NCBI GenBank assembly: GCA_963819785.1
Contig: CAWFXW010000022.1
Location: forward strand, 248,001-312,000
From: Palsa-504 sp963819785
Lineage (GTDB): Bacteria; Actinomycetota; Actinomycetes; Streptosporangiales; Streptosporangiaceae
DNA: 64,000 nucleotides
Reading direction: 5' to 3'
Shown: piece after piece, positions 15,271-23,418 of the stretch
Layout of the letters: each line of letters starts with the position of its first letter
Position numbering within the stretch: position 1 is the stretch's first letter
Program-made: the position numbers and the translations under genes
Notes under the pieces: model-generated
What the model saw: only the letters and a program-made list of their open reading frames with translations
Databases searched by the model: none
What the model was told of the DNA's origin: nothing

Positions 15271-16908
15271 GTGGAGCAGGCATCCGCTGGGGACGCTGGC
15301 GAAGCCGCGGGTGCGGCTGCCCCGGGTGCTCACGGGACTGCGGACACGGCTGCCCCGGGTGCTCACGGGACTGCGGACACGGCTGCCCCGAGGCTCGGGG
15401 CGGTGCTGGTGCTCAGGCACGCGGCTAAGGCGTTCGGGGCGGTGCAGGCGCTGCTTGACGGGTCGATCGAGCTGCACCCGGGGGAGGTTCACGCTCTGGT
15501 CGGGGAGAACGGCGCGGGCAAGTCGACGCTGGTCAAGATCCTGGCCGGGGTGTACCAGCCGGACGCGGGCGTGATGGAAATCGACGGGCGCGAGGTGACG
15601 CTGCACGGTCCGGCGGCGGCCCAGGCGGCGGGGATCGCGGTCATCTACCAGGAGCCCGCGCTGTTCCCGGACCTGACGGTGGCCGAGAACATGTTCATCG
15701 GGCGCCAGCCGCTGCGGGCCGGGCGGCGGATTGACCGGCGGGCGATGCGGGCCGAGGCGGCGGCGATCTTCGCCCGGCTCGGGGTCCAGCTCGACCCGGC
15801 GCGGATCGCGCGGGGGCTGTCGATCGCGGACCAGCAGGTGGTCGAGATCGGCAAGGCGATCTCGCTGGAGGCCCGGGTCATCGTGATGGACGAGCCGACC
15901 GCCGCGCTCTCGGCCGCCGAGGTGGGCAGGCTGTTCGACGTGGTACGGGCGCTGAGCGCGTCGGGAACGGCGGTGCTGTTCATCTCCCACCGGCTCGAGG
16001 AGGTCTTCGCGCTGTGCCAGCGGGTCACGGTGATGCGCGACGGCAAGCAGGTGCTGACCCAGCGACTTGACGGCCTGGTGGCCGGGGACCTGGTCCGGGC
16101 CATGGTCGGCCGCGAGCTGGCCGAACGTCCGGCCGAGGCGCACGGGACACCCGGCGAGCCACTGCTGAACGTAGCGCGGCTGACCCGCGAGGGCGTGTTC
16201 ACCGACATCTCGTTCACCGTCCGGGCCGGCGAGATCGTCGCACTGGCCGGGCTGGTGGGCTCGGGGCGCAGCGAGGTGGCCCGCGCGATCTTCGGCATCG
16301 ACCGGTACGACGCGGGCGCGGTCACGGTCCGCGGACAGGACCTGCGCCGCGGCTCCCCCACCGGGGCGATGGCGGCCGGGGTGGGCTTCGTGCCAGAGGA
16401 TCGTCGCCAGCAGGGCCTGGTCATGGACATGTCCGTGCAGCAGAACATCGCGCTCGCGTCGCTGCAGCGGCTCCAGCAGGGAGGGCTGATCCGGGCCGCG
16501 GCCGAGCGGACCCTGGCCAGCGACTGGGCGGCCCGGCTGAAGATCAAGTACGCCCGGCTCAAGGACCCGGTATCGATGCTGTCCGGCGGCAACCAGCAGA
16601 AGGTGGTGCTGGCCAAGTGGCTCGGCCGCCACCCCGCGGTGCTGATCGTGGACGAGCCCACCCGGGGCATCGACGTGGCCACCAAGGCCGAGGTCCATCA
16701 CCTGCTCCTGCAACTCGCCCGGGACGGGGTGGGCATCTTGATGATCTCCTCCGAGCTGCCGGAGGTCTTGCGGGTCAGCGACCGGATCCTGGTCATGCGC
16801 GAGGGACGGCTGATGGCCGAGTTCGCGCACGCGGAGGCCACGGAGGAGGAGATCCTGTCCGCCGCCACCGGCCAGGTCCCGCCGAGCGCGCAGGAGGCCG
16901 GGAAGTGA
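15271..16908 (+). CDS. rhaT: rhamnose ABC transporter, double ATP-binding protein
   Basis: 545 residues with two fused ABC domains, as in sugar importers of the CUT2 class. Domain 1 has GENGAGKST near residues 78-86, YQEPALFPDLTV, a divergent signature (LSIADQQVVEI) and VMDEPTAALS. Domain 2 has the degenerate Walker A GLVGSGRSE, FVPEDRRQQGLV, an intact LSGGNQQKVVLAKWL and IVDEPTRGID. The first 40 residues hold two copies of an 11-residue Ala/Gly/His repeat from a 33-bp duplication. GTG at 15271 is the best start, though one just before LGAVLVLRH cannot be excluded. The symbol follows the Rhizobium rhaSTPQ system and the downstream rhamnose genes. Confidence 0.9.
   Translation: MEQASAGDAGEAAGAAAPGAHGTADTAAPGAHGTADTAAPRLGAVLVLRHAAKAFGAVQALLDGSIELHPGEVHALVGENGAGKSTLVKILAGVYQPDAGVMEIDGREVTLHGPAAAQAAGIAVIYQEPALFPDLTVAENMFIGRQPLRAGRRIDRRAMRAEAAAIFARLGVQLDPARIARGLSIADQQVVEIGKAISLEARVIVMDEPTAALSAAEVGRLFDVVRALSASGTAVLFISHRLEEVFALCQRVTVMRDGKQVLTQRLDGLVAGDLVRAMVGRELAERPAEAHGTPGEPLLNVARLTREGVFTDISFTVRAGEIVALAGLVGSGRSEVARAIFGIDRYDAGAVTVRGQDLRRGSPTGAMAAGVGFVPEDRRQQGLVMDMSVQQNIALASLQRLQQGGLIRAAAERTLASDWAARLKIKYARLKDPVSMLSGGNQQKVVLAKWLGRHPAVLIVDEPTRGIDVATKAEVHHLLLQLARDGVGILMISSELPEVLRVSDRILVMREGRLMAEFAHAEATEEEILSAATGQVPPSAQEAGK
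15316..15389. repeat. 33-bp tandem repeat at the 5' end of rhaT
   Basis: Two identical 33-nt copies (15316-15348 and 15349-15381) plus 8 nt of a third. The period keeps the frame and doubles an Ala/Gly/His-rich N-terminal segment ahead of the first ATPase domain. Confidence 0.92.
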
Positions 16909-17954
16909 GCACGACGCTAGCACCACGGAGCGAGCGGCCGCCGACGGCCGCCGGCGCGGGCGCGCGCCGGCTGACCGAGCGCGCCTTCCGGATCCGGGAA
17001 TCGGGCATCATCGTCGTCCTGGCCGTGTTCGTGGCCGTCACGGCGTCGGTCCAGCACCGGTTCCTCAACACTACGAACATCCAGTTCATCCTGATCAACA
17101 CCACGGTGTTCGCCCTGCTCGCGCTGGGCGAGACGATGGTCGTGATCAGCCGGAACTACGACCTGTCGGTCGGCTCGGTGCTCGGCCTTTCCGCCTATCT
17201 GTCGGCCAACCTGTTCGGCCAGCACCACGGCATCTCCATCGTCGTGGTGTTCCTGACCGGCCTGGGTATCGGCGTGGCCTGCGGTCTGCTCAACGGGATC
17301 ATGGTGTCGGCCGGGCGGGTGCCGAGTCTGGTGGTCACCCTCGCCACCTTGTACATATTCCGCGGCGTCGACATCTTGATCGTCGGCGGCAAGGAGGTGG
17401 TGGCCAGCTCGCTGCCCGGCCCGTTCCTCAACATCCCCAAGGCCACCGTGGCCGGCATCCCCGATCTGGCCATGGCCATCGCGGTGGTGATCGGGATCGG
17501 CGCCTACTACCTGCGGTCGTTCCGGTCCGGACGTGAGCTCTACGCGATCGGCTCCAATCCGGACGCCGCCCGGCTGGCCGGGATCCCGGTCGGACGGCGG
17601 GTCTTCGTGGCGTTCACGGTGAGCGGCGCGATCGCCGGGGTGGCGGGCGTGCTGTGGGCCGCGCAGTACGGCACCATCGACTCCACCGCGGGCACCGGCT
17701 ACGAACTCCAGGTGATATCGGCCGTGGTGGTCGGCGGCGTGGCGATCTTCGGCGGAAGCGGCAGCGCGGTTGGCGCGGCGCTCGGCGCGTTGCTGCTCAA
17801 CACGATCAGCTCCGCGCTCTACGTGCTGGGCATCTCGCCGTTCTGGGACCAGGCCATCTGGGGTTTCCTGCTCATCCTGGCCATCACCGTGGACCGGTTC
17901 ATCGCGGTGCGGCTCGCCGTCGCGCTGCGGCTGAGAGGAGCCCGCGGTGAATGA
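16905..17954 (+). CDS. rhaP: rhamnose ABC transporter permease
   Basis: 349 residues with 8-10 hydrophobic helices of the BPD_transp_2 (RbsC-like) family. The hallmark segments are GETMVVISRNYDLSVGSVLGLSAYL, VPSLVVTLATLYIFRGVDI and AVVVGGVAIFGGSGSAVGAALGALLLNTI. It starts GTG at 16905, overlapping the rhaT stop by 4 nt (GTGA), with AGGAGG about 10 nt upstream. It is paired with the next permease to form the membrane channel of the CUT2 importer. Confidence 0.9.
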   Translation: MSTTLAPRSERPPTAAGAGARRLTERAFRIRESGIIVVLAVFVAVTASVQHRFLNTTNIQFILINTTVFALLALGETMVVISRNYDLSVGSVLGLSAYLSANLFGQHHGISIVVVFLTGLGIGVACGLLNGIMVSAGRVPSLVVTLATLYIFRGVDILIVGGKEVVASSLPGPFLNIPKATVAGIPDLAMAIAVVIGIGAYYLRSFRSGRELYAIGSNPDAARLAGIPVGRRVFVAFTVSGAIAGVAGVLWAAQYGTIDSTAGTGYELQVISAVVVGGVAIFGGSGSAVGAALGALLLNTISSALYVLGISPFWDQAIWGFLLILAITVDRFIAVRLAVALRLRGARGE

Positions 17955-18951
17955 CCCCGTGGTGATGGACAGAGTGCGTCCGTTCCTGCGCTGGGAGACG
18001 GGCCTGGCGCTGGTCGTCGTGATCGTCGGCATCGTCGGCGCGTCGGTCTCGCCGGAGTTCCTGACCAGCAACAACCTGTTCAACCTGGGCCTGTCCAACG
18101 GCGAGATCGCGATCATGACGCTGCCGATGACGCTGATCGTCATCAGCGGCGAGATCGATCTGTCAGTCGCGTCCACCCTGGGCATGTCCAGCGCGCTGCT
18201 CGGCGTGCTGTGGAACCACCACTGGCCGATGCTGGGCATCTTCGCGCTGATCGCGGTGGTGGGCCTGGCCGCGGGCGCGGTCAACGGCCTGCTCGTCACC
18301 CGCCTCGGGCTACCCTCGCTAGCGGTCACGATCGGCACGCTGGCGCTGTACCGCGGGATCGCGACGATCCTGCTCGGCCCGAACACGGTGGCCAACTTTC
18401 CCGCCACCTACACCAACCTCGGCGTCAACGCTTTGCCGTTCACCGGGAACGCCCTGACCTACTCCAGCGGCCTGTTCGTCGTGCTGGCCGTGATCTTCGG
18501 CGTGGTGCTGCACGCCACGCCGTTCGGCCGGTCGCTGTTCGCCATGGGCGCCAGCGCCGAGGCGGCCCGGTTCGCCGGGATCAGGGTCAAGCGGATCAAG
18601 ACCATCCTGTTCATGGTGTCCGGGCTGGTCTGCGCGCTGGCCGGGGTGCTGTGGACGTTCCGCCTGGACACCGCGGTGCAGAACAACGGGCTGGGGCTGG
18701 AACTCGACGTGGTCGCGATCGTGCTGCTCGCGGGGGTGTCGATCTTCGGCGGCAAGGGCTCCATCGTCGGCGTCGTGCTCGCGGTGCTCGCGTTCGCGGG
18801 CCTGCAGAACGCACTGCTGCTCACGAACTTCAACCAGGAAGCGGCCGGGATCGTCACCGGCGCGCTGCTGCTGCTGTCTGTCTTCGGCCGGAACGCGGCC
18901 GCCCTGTCCGGGCGGCTCCGGAAGTGGATACCCGCGCGGCCCCGGCCCTGA
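17947..18951 (+). CDS. rhaQ: rhamnose ABC transporter permease
   Basis: 334 residues, a second BPD_transp_2 permease with LPMTLIVISGEIDLSVASTLGMSSALL, LGLPSLAVTIGTLALYRGIATILLG and VVAIVLLAGVSIFGGKGSIVGVVLAVLAF. The GTG start at 17947 overlaps the rhaP stop by 8 nt, so the three transport genes are coupled. Two different permeases with one double ATPase match the rhizobial rhamnose system. Confidence 0.9.
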   Translation: MNDPVVMDRVRPFLRWETGLALVVVIVGIVGASVSPEFLTSNNLFNLGLSNGEIAIMTLPMTLIVISGEIDLSVASTLGMSSALLGVLWNHHWPMLGIFALIAVVGLAAGAVNGLLVTRLGLPSLAVTIGTLALYRGIATILLGPNTVANFPATYTNLGVNALPFTGNALTYSSGLFVVLAVIFGVVLHATPFGRSLFAMGASAEAARFAGIRVKRIKTILFMVSGLVCALAGVLWTFRLDTAVQNNGLGLELDVVAIVLLAGVSIFGGKGSIVGVVLAVLAFAGLQNALLLTNFNQEAAGIVTGALLLLSVFGRNAAALSGRLRKWIPARPRP

Positions 18952-19008
18952 CCCGGTTCCGCGCCGCACACCGCAGGTTCTCTCGATCTCAATTGAAAGG
19001 ATTCAGAT

Positions 19009-20100
19009 GTGAAACTGAGACAGACGGGCTTGCTGACCAGCGGTCTCGTGCTGGTGTCGGTCCTGCTCGCGGCGTGCTCGTCCTCGAGTTCGAGCTCGAC
19101 GTCGTCCACGTCGACGTCAGCGTCGTCGGCCGCGGCGTCGTCGCCCGCGGCATCGTCCTCGTCGGGCGGCGCGCTGAAGACCGGCCTGAAGGTCTTCATC
19201 ATCCCGAAGAACCTCGGGAACAACTACTTCACCACCGCTGACAGCACGAAGACCGGCGGCGCGATCGCCGCCTTGACCGCGCTCGGCGAGACTGGCGCCG
19301 AGACCAGCGGCACGGCGGCCACGCCGGCCTCTCAGATCCCGGCCATTCAGGCGGCGATCAGCAGGGGCGCGAACGTGCTCATCGTGTCGGCCACCGACCC
19401 GACGGCGCTGTGCCCGACGCTGAACGCCGCGATGAAACGCGGGATCACCGTCATCACCTACGATTCGGACGCGCCGACCTGCCGGGACATGTTCATCAAC
19501 CAGGCCTCGACGCCCCAGATCGGCACCAGCGAAGTCGACGTGCTGGCCTCCGAACTCGGTGACAGCGGGGACATCGCGATCGTGTCCGCGACCGCCTCGG
19601 CCACCAACCAGAACGCCTGGATCGGCTACATGAAGCAGGAACTGACCAAGTTCCCGAAGATGAAGCTGGTCGCGACCGTCTACGGCAACGATGACCCGAC
19701 TACCGCCACCCAGGTGACTCAGGGCCTGCTTGAGCAGTACCCGAACCTGAAGGGCATCATCTCCCCCACCACGGTAGGGATCGCCGCCGCGGCGGCCGTG
19801 CTCGACACCGCCAAGTACCGAGGCAAGGTCCTGCTAACCGGGCTGGGCACGCCGGACTCGCTGAAGAAGTACGTCGCGGACGGGACGATCAAGGCCTTCA
19901 TCTTGTGGAAGCCGCAGGACCTGGGCTACCTGGCCGCCTACGCGGCGGTCGAATACGCGTCGGGCGCGATCAACGGCACACAGGGCCAGTCGTTCAGCGC
20001 GGGCCGGCTCGGCAACTTCACGATCGGCGCGGACAAGACCGTCCTGCTCGGTCCCCCCTTCACCTTCAACTCCTCCAACATCAACCAGTTCAACTTCTGA
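19009..20100 (+). CDS. rhaS: rhamnose ABC transporter substrate-binding lipoprotein
   Basis: 363 residues. A lipoprotein signal with lipobox LLAAC (Cys near residue 23) is followed by a Ser/Thr-rich linker of about 30 residues and a periplasmic-binding domain of the RbsB class (LKVFIIPKNLGNNYFTTADSTKTGGAIAALTALG, VLIVSATDPTALCPTL, GITVITYDSDAP, GKVLLTGLGTPDSL). GTG at 19009 is preceded by GAAAGG. A strong hairpin just downstream would favour high transcript levels of this gene relative to the catabolic genes. Confidence 0.92.
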   Translation: MKLRQTGLLTSGLVLVSVLLAACSSSSSSSTSSTSTSASSAAASSPAASSSSGGALKTGLKVFIIPKNLGNNYFTTADSTKTGGAIAALTALGETGAETSGTAATPASQIPAIQAAISRGANVLIVSATDPTALCPTLNAAMKRGITVITYDSDAPTCRDMFINQASTPQIGTSEVDVLASELGDSGDIAIVSATASATNQNAWIGYMKQELTKFPKMKLVATVYGNDDPTTATQVTQGLLEQYPNLKGIISPTTVGIAAAAAVLDTAKYRGKVLLTGLGTPDSLKKYVADGTIKAFILWKPQDLGYLAAYAAVEYASGAINGTQGQSFSAGRLGNFTIGADKTVLLGPPFTFNSSNINQFNF

Positions 20101-20106
20101 CCGACG

Positions 20107-20144
20107 CCCGGGGCCGTGGGCTGGTAACGGCGCACGGCCCCGGG
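20107..20144 (+). terminator. intercistronic hairpin between rhaS and rhaI
   Basis: A perfect 12-bp stem (CCCGGGGCCGTG with its complement at 20133-20144) and a 14-nt loop lie directly after the rhaS stop; the GGAGGAGAGG for rhaI comes just behind. It probably acts as a partial terminator or 3' stabiliser, giving more binding protein than enzymes. Confidence 0.6.
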
Positions 20145-20180
20145 AAGCCAGGAGGAGAGGCTTTATGGAGATGAACGCAC

Positions 20181-21407
20181 ATGCGTGACCTGGCCGCCGT
20201 CAAGGCAGCCCTGCGACAGCATGAGATCGAGCTGCCCTCCTGGGCGTTCGGGAATACCGGGACGCGGTTCAAGGTATTCGGCCAGCCCGGGGTGCCCCGC
20301 ACGCCGTGGGAGAAGGCCGACGACGCGGCCCAGGTTCACCGCTACACCGGCGTGGCGCCCAGCATGGCGGTGCACATCCCCTGGGACCGGGTCGACGACT
20401 ACGCGGCGCTGGCCCGGTACGCGGCCGAACGCGGGATCCGGATCGGCACGGTCAACTCCAACCTGTTCCAGGACGATGACTACAAGCTGGGCAGCGTCTG
20501 CAACCCGGACCCGAAGATCCGCGCGAAGGCGCTGGCGCACCTGATCGAGTGCGTCGACATCATGGACGCGACCGGGTCGCGCGACCTCAAGCTGTGGTTC
20601 GCCGACGGCACGAACTACCCCGGCCAGGACGACATCGCGGCCCGGCAGGACCGGCTGGCCGCCGCGCTCCGGGCGGTCTATGACCGGCTGGGCGCGGACC
20701 AGCGGATGCTGCTTGAGTACAAGCTGTTCGAGCCGTCGTTCTACACCACCGACGTGCCCGACTGGGGCACCTCGCTGCTGCACTGCCAGGCCCTGGGCCC
20801 CAAGGCGCAGGTGGTGGTCGACACCGGGCACCACGCGCCGGGCACGAACATCGAGTTCATCGTGGCCCTGCTGCTGCGGGCCGGACGGCTGGGCGGATTC
20901 GACTTCAACAGCCGGTTCTACGCCGACGACGACCTGATGGTCGGGTCGGCCGATCCGTTCCAGCTGTTCCGCATCATGCACGAGGTGGTCAAGGCGGGGG
21001 CGCTGGCCCCGGCCGCCGGGGTGGCGTTCATGCTCGACCAGTGCCACAACATCGAGCCGAAGATCGCGGCCCAGATCCGCTCGGTGATGAACGTGCAGGA
21101 GGCGACGGCCAAGGCACTGCTGGTCGACGCGGACGCGCTGCGCGCGGCCCAGCAGGACGGGGACGTGCTCGGTGCGAACGCCGCCCTGATGGACGCGTAC
21201 AACACCGACGTGCGGCCGCTGCTGGCCGAACTGCGCCAGGACGCGGGGCTGGAGCCAGATCCGGTGGCGGCGTACCAGCGGTCCGGGTACGCGGAGAAAA
21301 TAGTGGCGGAACGGACCGGAGGAGCACCTGCGGGGTGGGGAGCGTTAGATGAACGGCGGCAGCCTCGTCGCGGAACTGATCGCGCGGTCGAACCGGCTCG
21401 GCGCTGA
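20181..21407 (+). CDS. rhaI: L-rhamnose isomerase (Pseudomonas-type)
   Basis: 408 residues, xylose-isomerase-like TIM barrel. Metal and substrate residues lie in DLKLWFADGTNYPGQDD, MLLEYKLFEPSFYTTDVPDWG, VVVDTGHHAPGTNIEFIVALLL, GFDFNSRFYADDDLMVG and FMLDQCHNIEPK, all features of the P. stutzeri type rather than the E. coli RhaA type. It converts L-rhamnose to L-rhamnulose. The frame ends at 21407, so its last 19 codons overlap the next gene; the final residues (ERRQPRRGTDRA onward) do not look like conserved enzyme sequence. GGAGGAGAGG precedes the start region. Confidence 0.93.
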   Translation: MRDLAAVKAALRQHEIELPSWAFGNTGTRFKVFGQPGVPRTPWEKADDAAQVHRYTGVAPSMAVHIPWDRVDDYAALARYAAERGIRIGTVNSNLFQDDDYKLGSVCNPDPKIRAKALAHLIECVDIMDATGSRDLKLWFADGTNYPGQDDIAARQDRLAAALRAVYDRLGADQRMLLEYKLFEPSFYTTDVPDWGTSLLHCQALGPKAQVVVDTGHHAPGTNIEFIVALLLRAGRLGGFDFNSRFYADDDLMVGSADPFQLFRIMHEVVKAGALAPAAGVAFMLDQCHNIEPKIAAQIRSVMNVQEATAKALLVDADALRAAQQDGDVLGANAALMDAYNTDVRPLLAELRQDAGLEPDPVAAYQRSGYAEKIVAERTGGAPAGWGALDERRQPRRGTDRAVEPARR

Positions 21408-23418
21408 CCCGCGGAACACGAACTACGCCGGGGGCAACACCTCGGCCAAGGGCACCGCGGCCGACCCGGTGACCGGCCAGGACGTCGAGCTGATGTGGGT
21501 CAAGGGCTCGGGCGGCGACCTGGGCACGCTGCGGCCGGCGGGGCTGGCGGTACTGCGGCTCGACCGGCTGCGGTCGCTGGTTGACGTCTATCCCGGCGTG
21601 GACCGGGAGGACGAGATGGTGGCGGCGTTCGACTTCTGCCTGCATGGCCTGGGTGGGGTGGTGGGGTCCGGGCTAACCGGGCGCGGCGCGGCGCCGTCGA
21701 TCGATACCGCGATGCACGGGCTGGTCGACGCGCCGCACGTGGATCACCTGCACCCCGATTCCGGGATCGCGTTGGCCGCCGCGGCGGACGGGGAGAAGCT
21801 GACCGCGCAGTGCTTCGGCGACCGGGTGGCGTGGGTTCCGTGGCGTCGGCCGGGGTTCCAGCTCGGGCTGGACATCGCGGCGATCGCCGCGGCCAACCTG
21901 CGGGCGATCGGGGTGGTGCTGGGCGGCCATGGCATCACCGCATGGGGGCAGAGCAGCGCAGAGTGCGAGGCTCGGTCGCTGGAGATCATCCGGACCGCGG
22001 CGGAGTTCATCGTGGCCAACGGCAGGGCCGAGCCGTTCGGCCCGGTCATCGCGGGCTTCGAGCCGCTGCCCGAGGCCGCGCGGCGGGCCCGCGCCGCCCA
22101 GCTGGCCCCGGTCATCCGCGGCCTGGCCAGCACCGACCGGCCGCAGGTCGGCCACTACACCGACACCGATGTGGTGCTCGACTTCCTCTCCCGGGCCGAG
22201 CACCCGCGGCTGGCCGCGCTGGGCACGTCGTGCCCGGATCACTTCCTCCGTACCAAGGTCCGGCCGATGGTGCTTGACCTGCCGCCGGGCGCGCCGCTGG
22301 CTGAGGTGACGGTCCGGCTACGCGAGCTGCACGCGGCCTACCGTGCCGACTACGCCGCCTACTATCACCGCAACGCCGCCCCGGACTCACCGCCCATGCG
22401 CGGCGCCGACCCGGCCATTGTGCTCGTGCCCGGCATCGGCATGTTCAGCTACGGGGCGACCAAGCAGACCGCGCGGGTGGCCGGGGAGTTCTACGTCAAC
22501 GCGATCAACGTGATGCGCGGCGCCGAGGCGATCTCGGCGTATGCGCCGATCAACGAGGCGGAGAAGTTCCGGATCGAGTACTGGGCCCTGGAGGAAGCCA
22601 AGCTCGCGCGCATGCCCAAGCCCAGGCCGCTGGCCACTCGGATCGCCCTGGTCACCGGGGCGGGGTCGGGGATCGGCCGGGCCATCGCAGGCCGGCTGGC
22701 CGCCGAAGGCGCGTGTGTCGTGGTGGCCGACCGGGACTCCGGTAGCGCGGCCGCGGTGGCCGCCGAGATCGGGAACGCCGACGTCGCGGTGCCCTTTACC
22801 GCCGACGTTACCGACGAGGAGCAGGTGGCGGCCGCGGTGGCCGCGGCGGCGCTGGCCTTCGGCGGGGTCGACCTGGTGGTGAACAACGCCGGGCTTTCGA
22901 TCTCCAAACCGCTGCTGGAGACCACTACGGCGGACTGGGATGTGCAGCACGACGTGATGGCGCGCGGGTCGTTCCTGGTTTCCCGGGAGGCGGCGCGAGC
23001 CATGAAAGCCCAGGGCCTGGGCGGCAACATCGTCTACATCTGCAGCAAGAACAGCGTGGTCGCCGGGCCCGCCAACGTGGCCTACGGCGCGGCCAAGGCC
23101 GACCAGGCGCACCAGGTCCGGCTGCTGGCCGCCGAGCTCGGCGGGGACGGGATCCGGGTCAACGGCATCAACCCGGACGGCGTGGTCCGCGGCTCGGGCA
23201 TCTTCGCCGGTGGCTGGGGCGCCCAGCGAGCCGCGGTCTACGGCGTGTCCGAGGAGGACCTGGGCACCTACTACGCCCAGCGCACGCTGCTGAAACGGGA
23301 GGTCCTGCCGGAACACGTCGCCGCCGCGGTCGTGGCCCTGACCGCCGGGGACCTGTCGTTGACCACCGGGCTGCACATACCGGTCGACTCGGGAGTGGCC
23401 GCCGGGTTCCTCCGGTGA
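21349..23418 (+). CDS. rhaD: bifunctional rhamnulose-1-phosphate aldolase / short-chain dehydrogenase
   Basis: 689 residues with two domains. Residues 1-420 are a class II aldolase/adducin fold (GGNTSAKGT, MWVKGSGGDLGTL, HLHPDSGIAL with metal-binding His, GGHGITAWGQSSAECE). Residues 425-689 form an SDR (IALVTGAGSGIGRAIAGRL, NNAGLSIS, catalytic YGAAK). The pair matches the RhaEW/YuxG type, which cleaves rhamnulose-1-phosphate to DHAP and L-lactaldehyde and oxidises lactaldehyde to lactate. The start ATG at 21349 lies inside the end of rhaI. The gene feeds directly into rhaB through a 4-nt overlap. Confidence 0.93.
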   Translation: MNGGSLVAELIARSNRLGADPRNTNYAGGNTSAKGTAADPVTGQDVELMWVKGSGGDLGTLRPAGLAVLRLDRLRSLVDVYPGVDREDEMVAAFDFCLHGLGGVVGSGLTGRGAAPSIDTAMHGLVDAPHVDHLHPDSGIALAAAADGEKLTAQCFGDRVAWVPWRRPGFQLGLDIAAIAAANLRAIGVVLGGHGITAWGQSSAECEARSLEIIRTAAEFIVANGRAEPFGPVIAGFEPLPEAARRARAAQLAPVIRGLASTDRPQVGHYTDTDVVLDFLSRAEHPRLAALGTSCPDHFLRTKVRPMVLDLPPGAPLAEVTVRLRELHAAYRADYAAYYHRNAAPDSPPMRGADPAIVLVPGIGMFSYGATKQTARVAGEFYVNAINVMRGAEAISAYAPINEAEKFRIEYWALEEAKLARMPKPRPLATRIALVTGAGSGIGRAIAGRLAAEGACVVVADRDSGSAAAVAAEIGNADVAVPFTADVTDEEQVAAAVAAAALAFGGVDLVVNNAGLSISKPLLETTTADWDVQHDVMARGSFLVSREAARAMKAQGLGGNIVYICSKNSVVAGPANVAYGAAKADQAHQVRLLAAELGGDGIRVNGINPDGVVRGSGIFAGGWGAQRAAVYGVSEEDLGTYYAQRTLLKREVLPEHVAAAVVALTAGDLSLTTGLHIPVDSGVAAGFLR

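Noticed and set aside
15232..16926. 564-codon open frame on the minus strand across rhaT
   Set aside because: It is antisense to a clear ABC ATPase, rich in Arg, Gln, His and Pro, and has no family signature; it reflects the G/C bias at third positions.
16917..18407. 496-codon minus-strand frame across the rhamnose permeases
   Set aside because: Asp/His/Arg-rich shadow of two well-conserved membrane proteins.
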